A stretch of DNA of 56,247 bases, taken from a virus. A program made the position numbers and the translations under genes. Each line of letters begins with the position of its first letter. Position 1 is the stretch's first letter. This document shows positions 21,914-30,322 of the stretch, one piece after another. The stretch is taken from IMG/VR virus record IMGVR_UViG_3300049427_000022, positions 1-56,247 of that record; one strand, 5' to 3'. Under the pieces are notes generated by a model, which did not search any database, was not told where the DNA came from, and saw only the letters and a list, made by a program, of their open reading frames with translations.

Positions 21914-22330
21914 TTAGACGTTGACGTACTTAATTTGCGGCGTGTCGGCCTTGAAGCCTGCCGTTACCCCGATTAGCTGGCCTTCGTAAACCGAAGCGCG
22001 CGTAAGCGCCTGGCCGAAAATCGTATCGGCGTTCGTGCCATCGTCCTTTACAATCAGCTTGATAGACTGGTCAAGAATGACCGGGTTATCATGCGTAGCT
22101 GGGATATGGCCCGTAGCGTCTACGACGCCGCCCGCATTGTACGGTACGTATTTCTTCGTCGCTTTTTCACGTACCAGGCATTGCCCTTCCAGGATAAGCG
22201 CGCCTACCGCGAATTTCGTACCGTCCAGCGTACCGCCGATTAGCATTACGTCATAGTTCGCGCTGGCCTTAATTTCTTTGCTGCCCAGTACCGAATCTTT
22301 TCGGATTTGGCCGTCATAAGTTCCCGCCAT
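21914..22330 (-). CDS. Head decoration protein (gpD-like)
   Basis: 138 residues. LGSKEIKASANYDVMLIGGT, GALILEGQCLVREKATKKY and an Ala/Gly/Thr-rich beta pattern match lambda gpD/HDPD-type capsid-stabilising proteins, encoded between scaffold and capsid E as here. Uses the ATG at 22330 after TTGGAGG. Confidence 0.85.
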   Translation of the reverse strand: MAGTYDGQIRKDSVLGSKEIKASANYDVMLIGGTLDGTKFAVGALILEGQCLVREKATKKYVPYNAGGVVDATGHIPATHDNPVILDQSIKLIVKDDGTNADTIFGQALTRASVYEGQLIGVTAGFKADTPQIKYVNV

Positions 22331-22362
22331 TGTGTGATTCCTCCAATTACTAATTTAAGTTG

Positions 22363-22402
22363 TCTTTACTTCTTTACTTCTTTACTTCTTTACTTCTTTA
22401 CT
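22363..22402. repeat. Five tandem copies of TCTTTACT
   Basis: An exact 8-bp unit repeated five times, followed by a degenerate sixth, in the 74-bp gap between the scaffold stop codon and the decoration gene. It may be slippage-prone. Confidence 0.9.
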
Positions 22403-22404
22403 TC

Positions 22405-23187
22405 TTACTGTTCGGGCTTGTGGCCAATAAGCGCCAGCATGTCGGCTACGGCTTTGTCTTCCTTAGCCTGATTGCCCGCACCGCCGCCGCCATTACCGCC
22501 GCCAGGCGGTTTACCTTGAAACGTGCCGCTGCCTTTGCCGCCCTTGTCCGCTTCGTCACCTTTGTCGTCTTCGTCTCCAGCGCCGCCTTCGGGCGTTTTG
22601 AATAGGTTTGGTTCCGCTTTTGCCAGCTTCCGCAGTACCAGGTCTACGCTACGTTTGTCGGGTACGTCGTTTTCGTCGTACTCGATTTCGTCGACATAAT
22701 CACGAAGGGCACGTACGACCTGGTTAGGATTAACCGGGGTATATTGCCCGCCAGCGTTTCGGAGTACCGCGTTTTCCAGCGATAGGTCTTTAAGCTTGTC
22801 GCCCATGCTTTTCGCTTTTCCAGCGTCTTTACGCAGCTGCGTTAACTCCGCTTCGGTTACGGTTCCTTCTTTTTTGCCGTCGCCTTTAGCCAGTCCTACG
22901 ATATGCGCTAGTAGGCCCTTATTATCTACGTCCAGTTCTACGCCCGCCGTTTTAAATTCCTTGCGAATGATACGGCGCGCGACGTTAACCGCCATACGGT
23001 CTACGTCTTCCTGGCTGTAGATCAATTCGCCGCCTTCCGGGGCTTTAGGGTTGAATTCCAGCGCTTTGTCGTGTTCATCCTGGGTTAAGTCTTCGTCTGC
23101 CAGCAGATCGGCTACCTTCGCGTCATACTGTTCCTTCGTAAGCTTGCCAGCGCGGTACTTTTCCTGTAATTTTTTCAGCCAGTCCAT
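22405..23187 (-). CDS. Scaffold protein (GP20-like)
   Basis: 260 residues from ATG 23187 (MDWLKKLQEKYRAGKLTKEQ), preceded by AAAGGAA; the longer start at 23319 is unsupported. Highly charged, helical centre (VTEAELTQLRKDAGKAKSMG; KLKDLSLENAVLRNAGGQY) and a glycine/lysine-rich C-tail. Typical head scaffold, located before decoration and capsid genes. Confidence 0.85.
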   Translation of the reverse strand: MDWLKKLQEKYRAGKLTKEQYDAKVADLLADEDLTQDEHDKALEFNPKAPEGGELIYSQEDVDRMAVNVARRIIRKEFKTAGVELDVDNKGLLAHIVGLAKGDGKKEGTVTEAELTQLRKDAGKAKSMGDKLKDLSLENAVLRNAGGQYTPVNPNQVVRALRDYVDEIEYDENDVPDKRSVDLVLRKLAKAEPNLFKTPEGGAGDEDDKGDEADKGGKGSGTFQGKPPGGGNGGGGAGNQAKEDKAVADMLALIGHKPEQ

Positions 23188-23335
23188 AACTGTATTCCTT
23201 TCAGCGCAGTAATAAAGGGCTGCCCCTATATGCGCCCTGTTTTTTCGATACAGGTAAACGAGTATTTGCCCCTTTCGGGTATATAGAAAAGGCCCGCAGC
23301 TGTGAAAGCCTGGGGCCAACCTATCCTCTATTAAC

Positions 23336-23614
23336 TTAGATAACGGCCCCAGGGGGCGCGCTACCAGGTTCGGGTACTTCCCCGGTAAATTCCGCTTCGG
23401 TTAGTACCCGGTCGATAATCAGTTTAGCCGATAAGGCGCTGCGTAAGTGCTTCGTTTCCGTCTGTTGCCCTACCGGGCCAACCAATTCGCCTTCCAGGTT
23501 AGCCACTTCGTTTAATACCATGCGTATAGCCGTTCCGTTCCCGGTTAGGCTGCCATCCTGCCAGGCTATCTTTACTTCTTGGCTTCCTACTTTGCCAGCT
23601 GCTTCGAATCTCAT
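23336..23614 (-). CDS. Hypothetical protein in the head module
   Basis: 92 residues: short beta strands (GKVGSQEVKIAWQDGSLTGN), then helix (IRMVLNEVANLEGELVGP) and a proline-rich end. Four-base overlap with the minor head gene shows coupling. Not recognised. Confidence 0.65.
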   Translation of the reverse strand: MRFEAAGKVGSQEVKIAWQDGSLTGNGTAIRMVLNEVANLEGELVGPVGQQTETKHLRSALSAKLIIDRVLTEAEFTGEVPEPGSAPPGAVI

Positions 23615-25668
23615 TTAGACGCCAGTACCCCCAATACGAAGTTATAGTAATCCGGGTCGGTTTCAATTTTGTAGCTGCCTGTGAAGATGCTTTCGGCCCC
23701 CATAGTGAAAATTTCGAAGTAAGACGTTTCCTTATTGCCGTAGTCCTTACCCATATATCGCGATAAGAATTTATCGAAACGCGCTTTTTCGCTTTTAGCG
23801 TACCCGGAAGAAGGTAAGTCTTTTCCTAGCCATTCCAGGGATTCACCAGCAGTTCTTCGGTCGTAGAATTCCTTTTCCAGCTTTTTAATTTCGGGTATTA
23901 TGTGTTCGAATCTATGACCGAATTCGTGTACCGCGACGCGGTTTAAGCTATCGTCTGTACTGCCGCTTATCTTGAATTCCGACGAATATCCTTTAGGGCC
24001 GCCAGCATAATAGCCCCGGCTTACTACTTTAGCATCCAGGCTATTGAAAGCGTGGCTTTTTTCTAACCATTCGGACGGATAAAACTTCTGCGCCCTCATT
24101 ATAGCATCCCTAGCCTTTTTTTGAGTGCCTTTGTCCCAGGTATGGGCCTTCGTGCTTCCCATAGTCCTAATTTCGGCCAGGGTCTTTACTGCTACGTCGC
24201 CGCGTAACGTAGTAAGGGCCTTCTTCGCTTCGGCTAGTTCCTGCCGCTTCGTCATAAGCTGCCGGCTGTTTTCGGTGCTCCAAGCATTGAATACTTTATA
24301 CCGGGCGGCGTATTCCGGGTCACCCCATTGCATAGCCAGTATTTCGTTCGTTTTTTCCTGGCTAGCTTCGTACAGGGCGTCGGCTTCGTCCGTAAGCTGG
24401 TTTATACGAAGCTGTAATACTGGGGCAGCTTCGGCTACCCGGCTTTCGACTTCCTGGCGTACCAGGTCACCGACTTGTCGGGCCTTTTCTTCCGTATCGA
24501 CGCCCCCGGCTATAAGTTGCGTTACTGGGGCGGCCCAGGTAAGCGCTGCGGCTGCCCCTGTGGCCGTTTTACCTACCGAATCGACTGTAGGGCCTGTACC
24601 CTTCTCCCCGCGCCGTAGATAGCGCGCTGGGTCGTCATTACGTAGCCTTTCGTCCAAGTCTATACCGCGTTCCTTTGCGTATGCCCGGTAATCCTTTGCA
24701 TTCGTGTAGTAGTTTTCCCCGAAGTTCGTAGGCGTGTCGTCATCGCCCCTTGCTATGCGTTCCCCTTCTCTTACTCCCAGGGAAGCCAGTACAGGCGACC
24801 ATTTACAGCGGCAATTAGGATGATTCGGGATACGTTTTCCAGGTATAGCGGGCATTTCCGGGGTATCGTAGCCCAGTTCGAATATTTGGCCGTCGCATTC
24901 TGCACATTTCGGGCTAGTTCTGCTATCCAGGGTCGCGTTATACCGTTTGCCGTCCAATACGTCGGCGTTCTGCATGAATAAATGGCTTGCGCCCTGGCCT
25001 GCTGCCCTGGTCATTTCCGTACGTGCCAGTCTTACGCTGTTAAAGTAGCCCTCCCCGGCTATATCGTTAATTCGTCGGGCTATTCGTTGGGTATCCCAGC
25101 CTTTTTGTACAGCTTCTTCGACGCTTTCACGCATTTTTAGGCCTAAGTAAGCCGTATTCGCGCGTAAGCGGTCGCTGTATGTGTTCCCATCTGGAAGCCA
25201 AGGGTTAGCCAGTACACCCATTACCTGGGCATGGGTTACAACCGGGACAAGAATAGCCACCTGGGCCGCTTGCTGTAAACCGAAAGCATTAAAGTAATAG
25301 CTATCAGTGTACGTAAACGCCAGGTTATTCGTTAGTTTATCGGTTTGTTCCGCTTCGCGTACATACCGTTGTAGCTTGCCTAAGTGTTCCAGCGCCCGCT
25401 GCATATTCCGCATTTTAGCTGCCTGTATAGGCTGCCTGCGAATAGGTACGCCGTTAGCGTCTACGATTTCCCCTACTATTTTCGCCATTTCTTCGCCGAT
25501 AACCTTCCCGGCCCGGTTCCAAAATGGCGCTATTTCTGCGGCATACTGCGCGGATCGCTTATCCATTATTTCGTCGTACTGGTTTATGTGGGCTTCCAGC
25601 CGGGCTTCGCGTTCCGCTATGCGCTTATCTAGTGCTGCGTTTTTCGGCGGCTTCGGATTCGCTGCCAT
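23611..25668 (-). CDS. Mu F/SPP1 gp7-like minor head protein fused to a zinc-metallopeptidase domain
   Basis: 685 residues. The N-half is the minor head/morphogenesis domain: RLARTEMTRAAGQGASHLFM, then CAECDGQ and IPNHPNCRCKWSPV, the conserved cysteine/histidine cluster. A long coiled-coil linker (about 390-510) follows. The last about 140 residues contain VAVHEFGHRFEHII (HExxH at 581-585) and YFEIFTMGAESIF, a plausible third-ligand segment, as in zincin peptidases. Homologues often end after the head domain, so this looks like a virion-carried effector or processing protease. Confidence 0.85.
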   Translation of the reverse strand: MAANPKPPKNAALDKRIAEREARLEAHINQYDEIMDKRSAQYAAEIAPFWNRAGKVIGEEMAKIVGEIVDANGVPIRRQPIQAAKMRNMQRALEHLGKLQRYVREAEQTDKLTNNLAFTYTDSYYFNAFGLQQAAQVAILVPVVTHAQVMGVLANPWLPDGNTYSDRLRANTAYLGLKMRESVEEAVQKGWDTQRIARRINDIAGEGYFNSVRLARTEMTRAAGQGASHLFMQNADVLDGKRYNATLDSRTSPKCAECDGQIFELGYDTPEMPAIPGKRIPNHPNCRCKWSPVLASLGVREGERIARGDDDTPTNFGENYYTNAKDYRAYAKERGIDLDERLRNDDPARYLRRGEKGTGPTVDSVGKTATGAAAALTWAAPVTQLIAGGVDTEEKARQVGDLVRQEVESRVAEAAPVLQLRINQLTDEADALYEASQEKTNEILAMQWGDPEYAARYKVFNAWSTENSRQLMTKRQELAEAKKALTTLRGDVAVKTLAEIRTMGSTKAHTWDKGTQKKARDAIMRAQKFYPSEWLEKSHAFNSLDAKVVSRGYYAGGPKGYSSEFKISGSTDDSLNRVAVHEFGHRFEHIIPEIKKLEKEFYDRRTAGESLEWLGKDLPSSGYAKSEKARFDKFLSRYMGKDYGNKETSYFEIFTMGAESIFTGSYKIETDPDYYNFVLGVLASK

Positions 25669-25685
25669 AGCTTACGCTCCCTTCG

Positions 25686-27323
25686 TTACTGATCGTCTGT
25701 GCCTGCGCCAGCTGCGCCTGTATTCCCGAATTCACCGCCGAATCCGATAGCTGCCGCTGCTGCTGCCGCTGCTGCCTTCGATGCGTCGTCTTTCTGCTGC
25801 TTCATTTCGTCTAGCGCTGCTTTCGGGTCAGGAATGAACCATAGCAATTCGTATAAGTACGAATCAGGTACAATCCCGGCCAGCTGCGAGACAATTTGCG
25901 CGATTTCCAAGTAATTCTGCGGCATATTTCGGTTTAGCGTGAAGTCTACCCATTCAGCTTCGTACAGCTGTACGCTAGTCGGGGGGTTCATCTTCCCGGT
26001 AAGAATGTCGTATACATTTTCCGGGTCTACTTTGCCGTCATTTACAAGGCGGCGCCCATTAAGGAAGTCAGTAAGTACGGCTACCAGGCGCTTTACGGCC
26101 CCAGTGAAGTAAACTTCCTTCTTCCCGGCCTTAATATCTACGCCCGCATATTTCACCTTAATTTCTGTCGCCGTAACACCCGATAGTTCGGATAGTTTCG
26201 GAATAAACGCCTTTTCGTAAAGCGTATCCCGCAGCCTGTCCAGGTAATTTTCTACTGCCTGGTCGTCCTGGGGCGGTGCTATGAATTTCGCGTCACTTGT
26301 CCCGCTTTTTAGGGCGATAGCCCGCGCTTTTCGCATTGCCATTACTTCGCCTTCGGCTGCCGTCTTTGTATTACCCAGGGTCGCCCCAATAAATACCAAG
26401 AAGGCGTCTTGCAGACGGTCTACCAGGTTCGCCTTATCGCTTATGGCGTTCGCGTATTCGTCCACCAGGTCAATAATGCCCCCGGCCAGGTCGGATACGC
26501 CCGCCTGTTTCTTTCTTTCGATGTAAGTCGCCGGGGTTCCATTCAAAAAGACGGAAACAGGGATACGTGCGGCCATGTGTTCGAAGACTGCGGCTTGATT
26601 CTCACCGGGGGCTTCGTTCGGGTCTAACCCGTATTCCTCGCCGTCGTCACTTATCAGCCAAGTTACGAAGCGCTGGTCGTAAATTTCGACTTTCGTTATG
26701 GTCTTTGGTGTGTCTTCCCCATCCGTATAAATCTGGGTTTCATACGCCCGGATAACCAGCCGAAGCCTTTTACGTGGGTCGTATACTGGAATGATTTCCT
26801 GTATCGGGAATTCCTCATAGTCGATATTCCCGGATTCGTCCACCCAGCCCAGGCTGGCCGACTGCCCGCCGACGCTGCCCTGGGTAAGCATTTCGCGCAG
26901 TACCCGCTGGCCTTCTTCGTTTACTAAAAGTTCCAGCAGTTCCGTACGGAAGTTTTCCAGCAGTTTCGTTTTAGCTGTGTCGGGCTTGCCGCCGTCTTCT
27001 TTGTCTTCGAAAGCCCATACGATCGGCTTACCCAGCATATAATCCACAACGAAGTCGATAACCATCCCAGCCAGCGTTGCCTGTATCTTATGATTTATAT
27101 CGTCGCCCCTGGCTTTTTCTCGAATTTCGACACTTTCCAGGTATCCGTCGTACGCTTTTTGATATTTTTCTACTTTGTCTTCCTCTAGCTGCGTCTTATG
27201 GCTGGATATTACGCCTTTCAGCCAGGCGTTATTATCCGCTACCCATTGGGCCGCAGCTGCGCGGGCCGCTTCCAGGCTGTCGTATCCCGAAAGCAGCTTC
27301 GGTATATTCCCTACTACTGCCAT
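25686..27323 (-). CDS. Portal protein (SPP1 gp6-like)
   Basis: 545 residues. YDGYLESVEIREKARGDDIN, NHKIQATLAGMVIDFVVDYM and LGKPIVW are hallmark N-terminal portal segments. The tail is alanine-rich (KAAAAAAAAAIGFGGE). Forms the dodecameric DNA gate for packaging and ejection. Encoded between TerL and the minor head gene. Confidence 0.93.
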   Translation of the reverse strand: MAVVGNIPKLLSGYDSLEAARAAAAQWVADNNAWLKGVISSHKTQLEEDKVEKYQKAYDGYLESVEIREKARGDDINHKIQATLAGMVIDFVVDYMLGKPIVWAFEDKEDGGKPDTAKTKLLENFRTELLELLVNEEGQRVLREMLTQGSVGGQSASLGWVDESGNIDYEEFPIQEIIPVYDPRKRLRLVIRAYETQIYTDGEDTPKTITKVEIYDQRFVTWLISDDGEEYGLDPNEAPGENQAAVFEHMAARIPVSVFLNGTPATYIERKKQAGVSDLAGGIIDLVDEYANAISDKANLVDRLQDAFLVFIGATLGNTKTAAEGEVMAMRKARAIALKSGTSDAKFIAPPQDDQAVENYLDRLRDTLYEKAFIPKLSELSGVTATEIKVKYAGVDIKAGKKEVYFTGAVKRLVAVLTDFLNGRRLVNDGKVDPENVYDILTGKMNPPTSVQLYEAEWVDFTLNRNMPQNYLEIAQIVSQLAGIVPDSYLYELLWFIPDPKAALDEMKQQKDDASKAAAAAAAAAIGFGGEFGNTGAAGAGTDDQ

Positions 27324-27353
27324 TTCATGCCCCCCCTTCCGTCATTTTTGAAT

Positions 27354-29048
27354 TTACCCGCCTATATCATCCCGATTGTAGGCCGAAGCTTTGCGGCCTT
27401 CCGGGTCTTTTATCATGTACGCGGCCCGTATCAGCAGAAAAAGCCCAATAGCTACGTCGTCATGTGGTACATGACCTTCGCGCCTGGGCTTTGCTGTATG
27501 AGGTACGTGGAAATTTATCTTTTGTTCTTTTTTCGCTACCCTTACCAGGTTTTCAAGCTGCCAGCGGGCTTCGTCATACAGGTCTGCTTGCTGCGGATTA
27601 TTGTCCGGGCGTCTCGGCATACGGAAAAGACCGCCTTTGACGTAAGAGTAAGCCAGGTAACCCAGCTTACTTTTATTTTCGTCGCCTGCGGCCTTGAATT
27701 TGTATGCTTCTATTTCCATTTCGGGCAGCTGTTCGATTAGCCAGTATATCAGCGCTTCGCCCAGCCCGGTAGCGTCGCCGCTGCCGCCTATACAACTCCA
27801 ATGTTTAAGAATTGTCTTTATCTGTAACCGCTGCTGCGTATGCCCTTTACCTACCCATTGATACCAGGCTACCGGGACTATAACGCCGTCCGGGAATAGT
27901 TCGCCTATGGTAAGTATCGTTGCATCGCGTTTATGGTTCCCGGCTTCTACTTCGTCGGCCAGTTCTGTAGGCTGTTCTTCCTGCCCGGCTACGTCTATCG
28001 AAAATATATAGCTGCTGCTGGGTTTCGGCCCTTGCCTGGTTTCGTACTGGCTGGTAAATATCCGGGTTATTTCTTCGTCATTAAAGTACTTACCTATCGT
28101 GTCTACGAAGGTAAGGCGGTACTGCGTCTGTACGGCGATATGATTTTCTCCCAGGCGCGCTACCAGGTTTTCGTAGAATTCCTTATAGTTCGCGTTCCCA
28201 GCTGCTATTACCCGGTCGGCGTCTATCTTAAAAACCAGCTTCGGCCTGTAGCCTAACTTCTTTTCCAGCCGGGTTTCCATATCGTAGGCCTGCTGCATCC
28301 CCTGATAAATAAAGCTTCCTTTCGTCCATGCGACGCCATAAAGTACGGTCGTCGCATTGTTGAAGCTTCCCATAGGCTGCGCGTCCCGGTTCCATTTGGC
28401 TTCGTCTATGTCCTGGGCTTCGTCACCTTCCAGCAACGTAAAGGCTGTCTGCGAAGCGACGTTAGCCGTAGGGTTGATAGAGAGGAACGCCCATTTATTC
28501 GAATCCCTGGGCTTGCCTATATGGAATTTATAGCCGTCGCTTTTCGTAAATGTGTGCTTCGTTAATATACTTCCTGCCAGGCCGCCCGCGTCCGGGGCGT
28601 CTGCCCCTTCCAATCTATCCATAGAAGCCTGTACCTGGGGCTTATGAACAGGGGCAAATTTAACGCCGCTTATCCGTTCGCCATGGAACCAGCCGTATAA
28701 TAAAAGAAAATGCTGTACGAAGGCGCTAATTTCGTTCTTCCCAGCCTGGCGGCTAATCATGACTACGATAAACCAGCCAAGGCCCATTAAGGCAGAATAT
28801 ATAATAGCGTCGGCGACTTCCAGCTGGTAGTCGTAGGGGTCATTCTTACGAAGAAGTCGCCAGGCTGTCCGTAAGTTTTCCCTTAAAAAGAGTTCTTCCA
28901 GGCTGTTTATCGTATTGTAGGGCAGCGCTTCGCGGGCTTCCTTTACCGTCTTAGGTACGCTTACTACGGAAGGCGCGCCGCTTATCGGGTCTACTTCTTC
29001 CAGGTAATCGTATTCCATTAGCTTATAAGCGCTACTGCCGTCCATCAT
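27354..29048 (-). CDS. terL: Terminase large subunit
   Basis: 564 residues. ATPase: adenine region PYDYQLEVADAIIY, Walker A-like SRQAGKNE (99-106, with Asn after Lys as in many phage TerL), Walker B-like FTLLEGDEAQDID. Nuclease: FSIDVAGQ, SGDATGLG and HDDVAIGL supply the acidic residues. Packages DNA into the prohead with the portal. Start overlaps a 39-residue upstream ORF (ATGA). Confidence 0.94.
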   Translation of the reverse strand: MMDGSSAYKLMEYDYLEEVDPISGAPSVVSVPKTVKEAREALPYNTINSLEELFLRENLRTAWRLLRKNDPYDYQLEVADAIIYSALMGLGWFIVVMISRQAGKNEISAFVQHFLLLYGWFHGERISGVKFAPVHKPQVQASMDRLEGADAPDAGGLAGSILTKHTFTKSDGYKFHIGKPRDSNKWAFLSINPTANVASQTAFTLLEGDEAQDIDEAKWNRDAQPMGSFNNATTVLYGVAWTKGSFIYQGMQQAYDMETRLEKKLGYRPKLVFKIDADRVIAAGNANYKEFYENLVARLGENHIAVQTQYRLTFVDTIGKYFNDEEITRIFTSQYETRQGPKPSSSYIFSIDVAGQEEQPTELADEVEAGNHKRDATILTIGELFPDGVIVPVAWYQWVGKGHTQQRLQIKTILKHWSCIGGSGDATGLGEALIYWLIEQLPEMEIEAYKFKAAGDENKSKLGYLAYSYVKGGLFRMPRRPDNNPQQADLYDEARWQLENLVRVAKKEQKINFHVPHTAKPRREGHVPHDDVAIGLFLLIRAAYMIKDPEGRKASAYNRDDIGG

Positions 29049-29164
29049 GGCCGCAGCCCTGCTAGCATAATAATAGCTTCGGGCTTTAAGTGCTTATACT
29101 GCTGCGGGCTTACGCCTTGCGCTTTAAGAATTTCGATAGCCTGGGATACTGTACCCTGCGCCAT
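29045..29164 (-). CDS. Small 39-residue protein upstream of TerL
   Basis: MAQGTVSQAIEILKAQGVSP continues to ...MLAGLRP. ATG 29164 has GGAAGGGGCGG upstream and the stop overlaps the terL start by 4 bp, so it is translated and coupled. Two predicted helices. Function unknown. Confidence 0.7.
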   Translation of the reverse strand: MAQGTVSQAIEILKAQGVSPQQYKHLKPEAIIMLAGLRP

Positions 29165-29192
29165 AATACCGCCCCTTCCTGGAATGTAAAAA

Positions 29193-29208
29193 GCCGCCTA
29201 GCGGCGGC
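29193..29208 (-). terminator. Terminator between the HTH genes and terL
   Basis: GCCGCC-gcta-GGCGGC on the minus strand followed by TTTTTAC. With the leader terminator it would limit expression of the late operon unless antiterminated. Confidence 0.75.
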
Positions 29209-29209
29209 C

Positions 29210-29710
29210 TTATATATGTGTCCATATTTTTCTATTAATGATATCGGATACCGTAGGCTGCGTTATGCCGTATCGTGCGCCTAAGTCCTTCATTCGTACT
29301 TTGCCTGGCACATATTCGGCCCGTATTGCCCGTACGTCGGCTTCCGTAAGCTTTGTCATGGCCTTCGTAGCTTTTGTCTGGCTTTCCAGCTTACGCGCTC
29401 GTTTTATGGCCGCCAGTTGTTCGGGGTCTATTTTTTCGCCCTCTATATGGCCCCAAGTAGCCCCGTTAACAATATTTTCCACACTAGAAGACGAAATACC
29501 GTATATTTTTCCCAGTTCCTGGGCATTTTCGCCCCCCCGGTACTTTTTTCGGATTTCTAAAACCTGTATATAAGATAGTTTTGAGTTCTTGTGTTTTTCC
29601 CCCCGTGGGGTACTGGCCTGGTGGCTTTTTTTATAAAATTCCATATATTCTTCAAGTGAAGCGAATTCCCCAGTAAGTCCAGCATGACGTTTAGGCGTCT
29701 GTTCTTTCAT
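29210..29710 (-). CDS. Double-HTH DNA-binding protein, paralogue 2
   Basis: 166 residues with two similar HTH modules: KLSYIQVLEIRKKYRGGENA with KIYGISSSSVENIVNGATW, and KLTEADVRAIRAEYVPGKVR with ARYGITQPTVSDIINRKIW. Such modules usually sit next to HNH nucleases, but no nuclease is present. Related to the next gene and overlapping it by 20 bp, so a tandem duplication is likely. Position before terL could suit a packaging-site binder or late regulator. Confidence 0.78.
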   Translation of the reverse strand: MKEQTPKRHAGLTGEFASLEEYMEFYKKSHQASTPRGEKHKNSKLSYIQVLEIRKKYRGGENAQELGKIYGISSSSVENIVNGATWGHIEGEKIDPEQLAAIKRARKLESQTKATKAMTKLTEADVRAIRAEYVPGKVRMKDLGARYGITQPTVSDIINRKIWTHI

Positions 29711-30197
29711 AATCAGCGCCCCTTACGTCTTTCCATATCTTAAAGGCTAGAATATCGCTTATTGTCTTAATATTGACGCCGTATTCATTCGCCAAATGAA
29801 GCTTTTTAGCCCCTTCTGCGAATCTCTGGCGTATAGCTTGTACTCTTAACTTATCTAGCTTTGCATTCGGGTGACTTGCAGGGCAGGCGGCAGCTTCGGC
29901 TTTCTTGGCTGCCTTGTATTCTTCAACGCTGCCATATTCGCCCATAGGGATATGCTGCCAGGATTTCCCGGTAACAATGCCCGCTATAGTGGAATTGCCT
30001 ACACCGTATTCCTTTGCTAGGTGCTTCGTCCCGACTAAGCCAGGTAGATACTTCTTTCGAATCTCTATTACCTGGGCTTCGGTAAGTACTGCCGTTCTGC
30101 TTTTTTCGCCTTGCTTGGCTTCTGATTGCTTTTTACGTGTCTGCTCCCTATGGGCTTCTACGTATTCTTCCAGGCTTCCGAATTGGCTGGGGTTCAT
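29691..30197 (-). CDS. Double-HTH DNA-binding protein, paralogue 1
   Basis: 168 residues with modules VLTEAQVIEIRKKYLPG...AKEYGVGNSTIAGIVTGKSW and KLDKLRVQAIRQRFAEG...ANEYGVNIKTISDILAFKIW. An N-terminal FGSLEEYVEAHR matches the ASLEEYMEFYK of its neighbour. ATG 30197 with GGGAGG. Driven by a repressor-controlled promoter (30232-30260), so it is an early gene although it sits in the packaging region. Confidence 0.8.
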   Translation of the reverse strand: MNPSQFGSLEEYVEAHREQTRKKQSEAKQGEKSRTAVLTEAQVIEIRKKYLPGLVGTKHLAKEYGVGNSTIAGIVTGKSWQHIPMGEYGSVEEYKAAKKAEAAACPASHPNAKLDKLRVQAIRQRFAEGAKKLHLANEYGVNIKTISDILAFKIWKDVRGADYERTDA

Positions 30198-30214
30198 GTG
30201 TCAACCTCCCTAAA

Positions 30215-30232
30215 CGTTATCTATAGATATCA
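30215..30232. promoter_or_regulatory. Putative repressor operator (30215)
   Basis: CGTTATCTATAGATATCA, 16 of 18 to consensus, just downstream of the -10 at 30232-30237. Confidence 0.75.
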
Positions 30233-30260
30233 TTATACAATAAATGTTCTCTGTAGTAAA
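30232..30260 (-). promoter_or_regulatory. Early promoter of the HTH paralogues
   Basis: -35 TTTACT (30255-30260), 17-bp spacer, -10 TATAAT (30232-30237), with one operator over the -35 and one after the -10. Confidence 0.8.
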
Positions 30261-30262
30261 CG
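30245..30262. promoter_or_regulatory. Putative repressor operator (30245)
   Basis: TGTTCTCTGTAGTAAACG, 13 of 18 to consensus, covering the -35. It is exactly 30 bp from the neighbouring operator, so both face the same side of the helix. Confidence 0.55.
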
Positions 30263-30322
30263 GTGTAGTTACGGTAAACCCAGCTACATACAGTAGCTTA
30301 TTCTAATGAACCTTATTTATAA

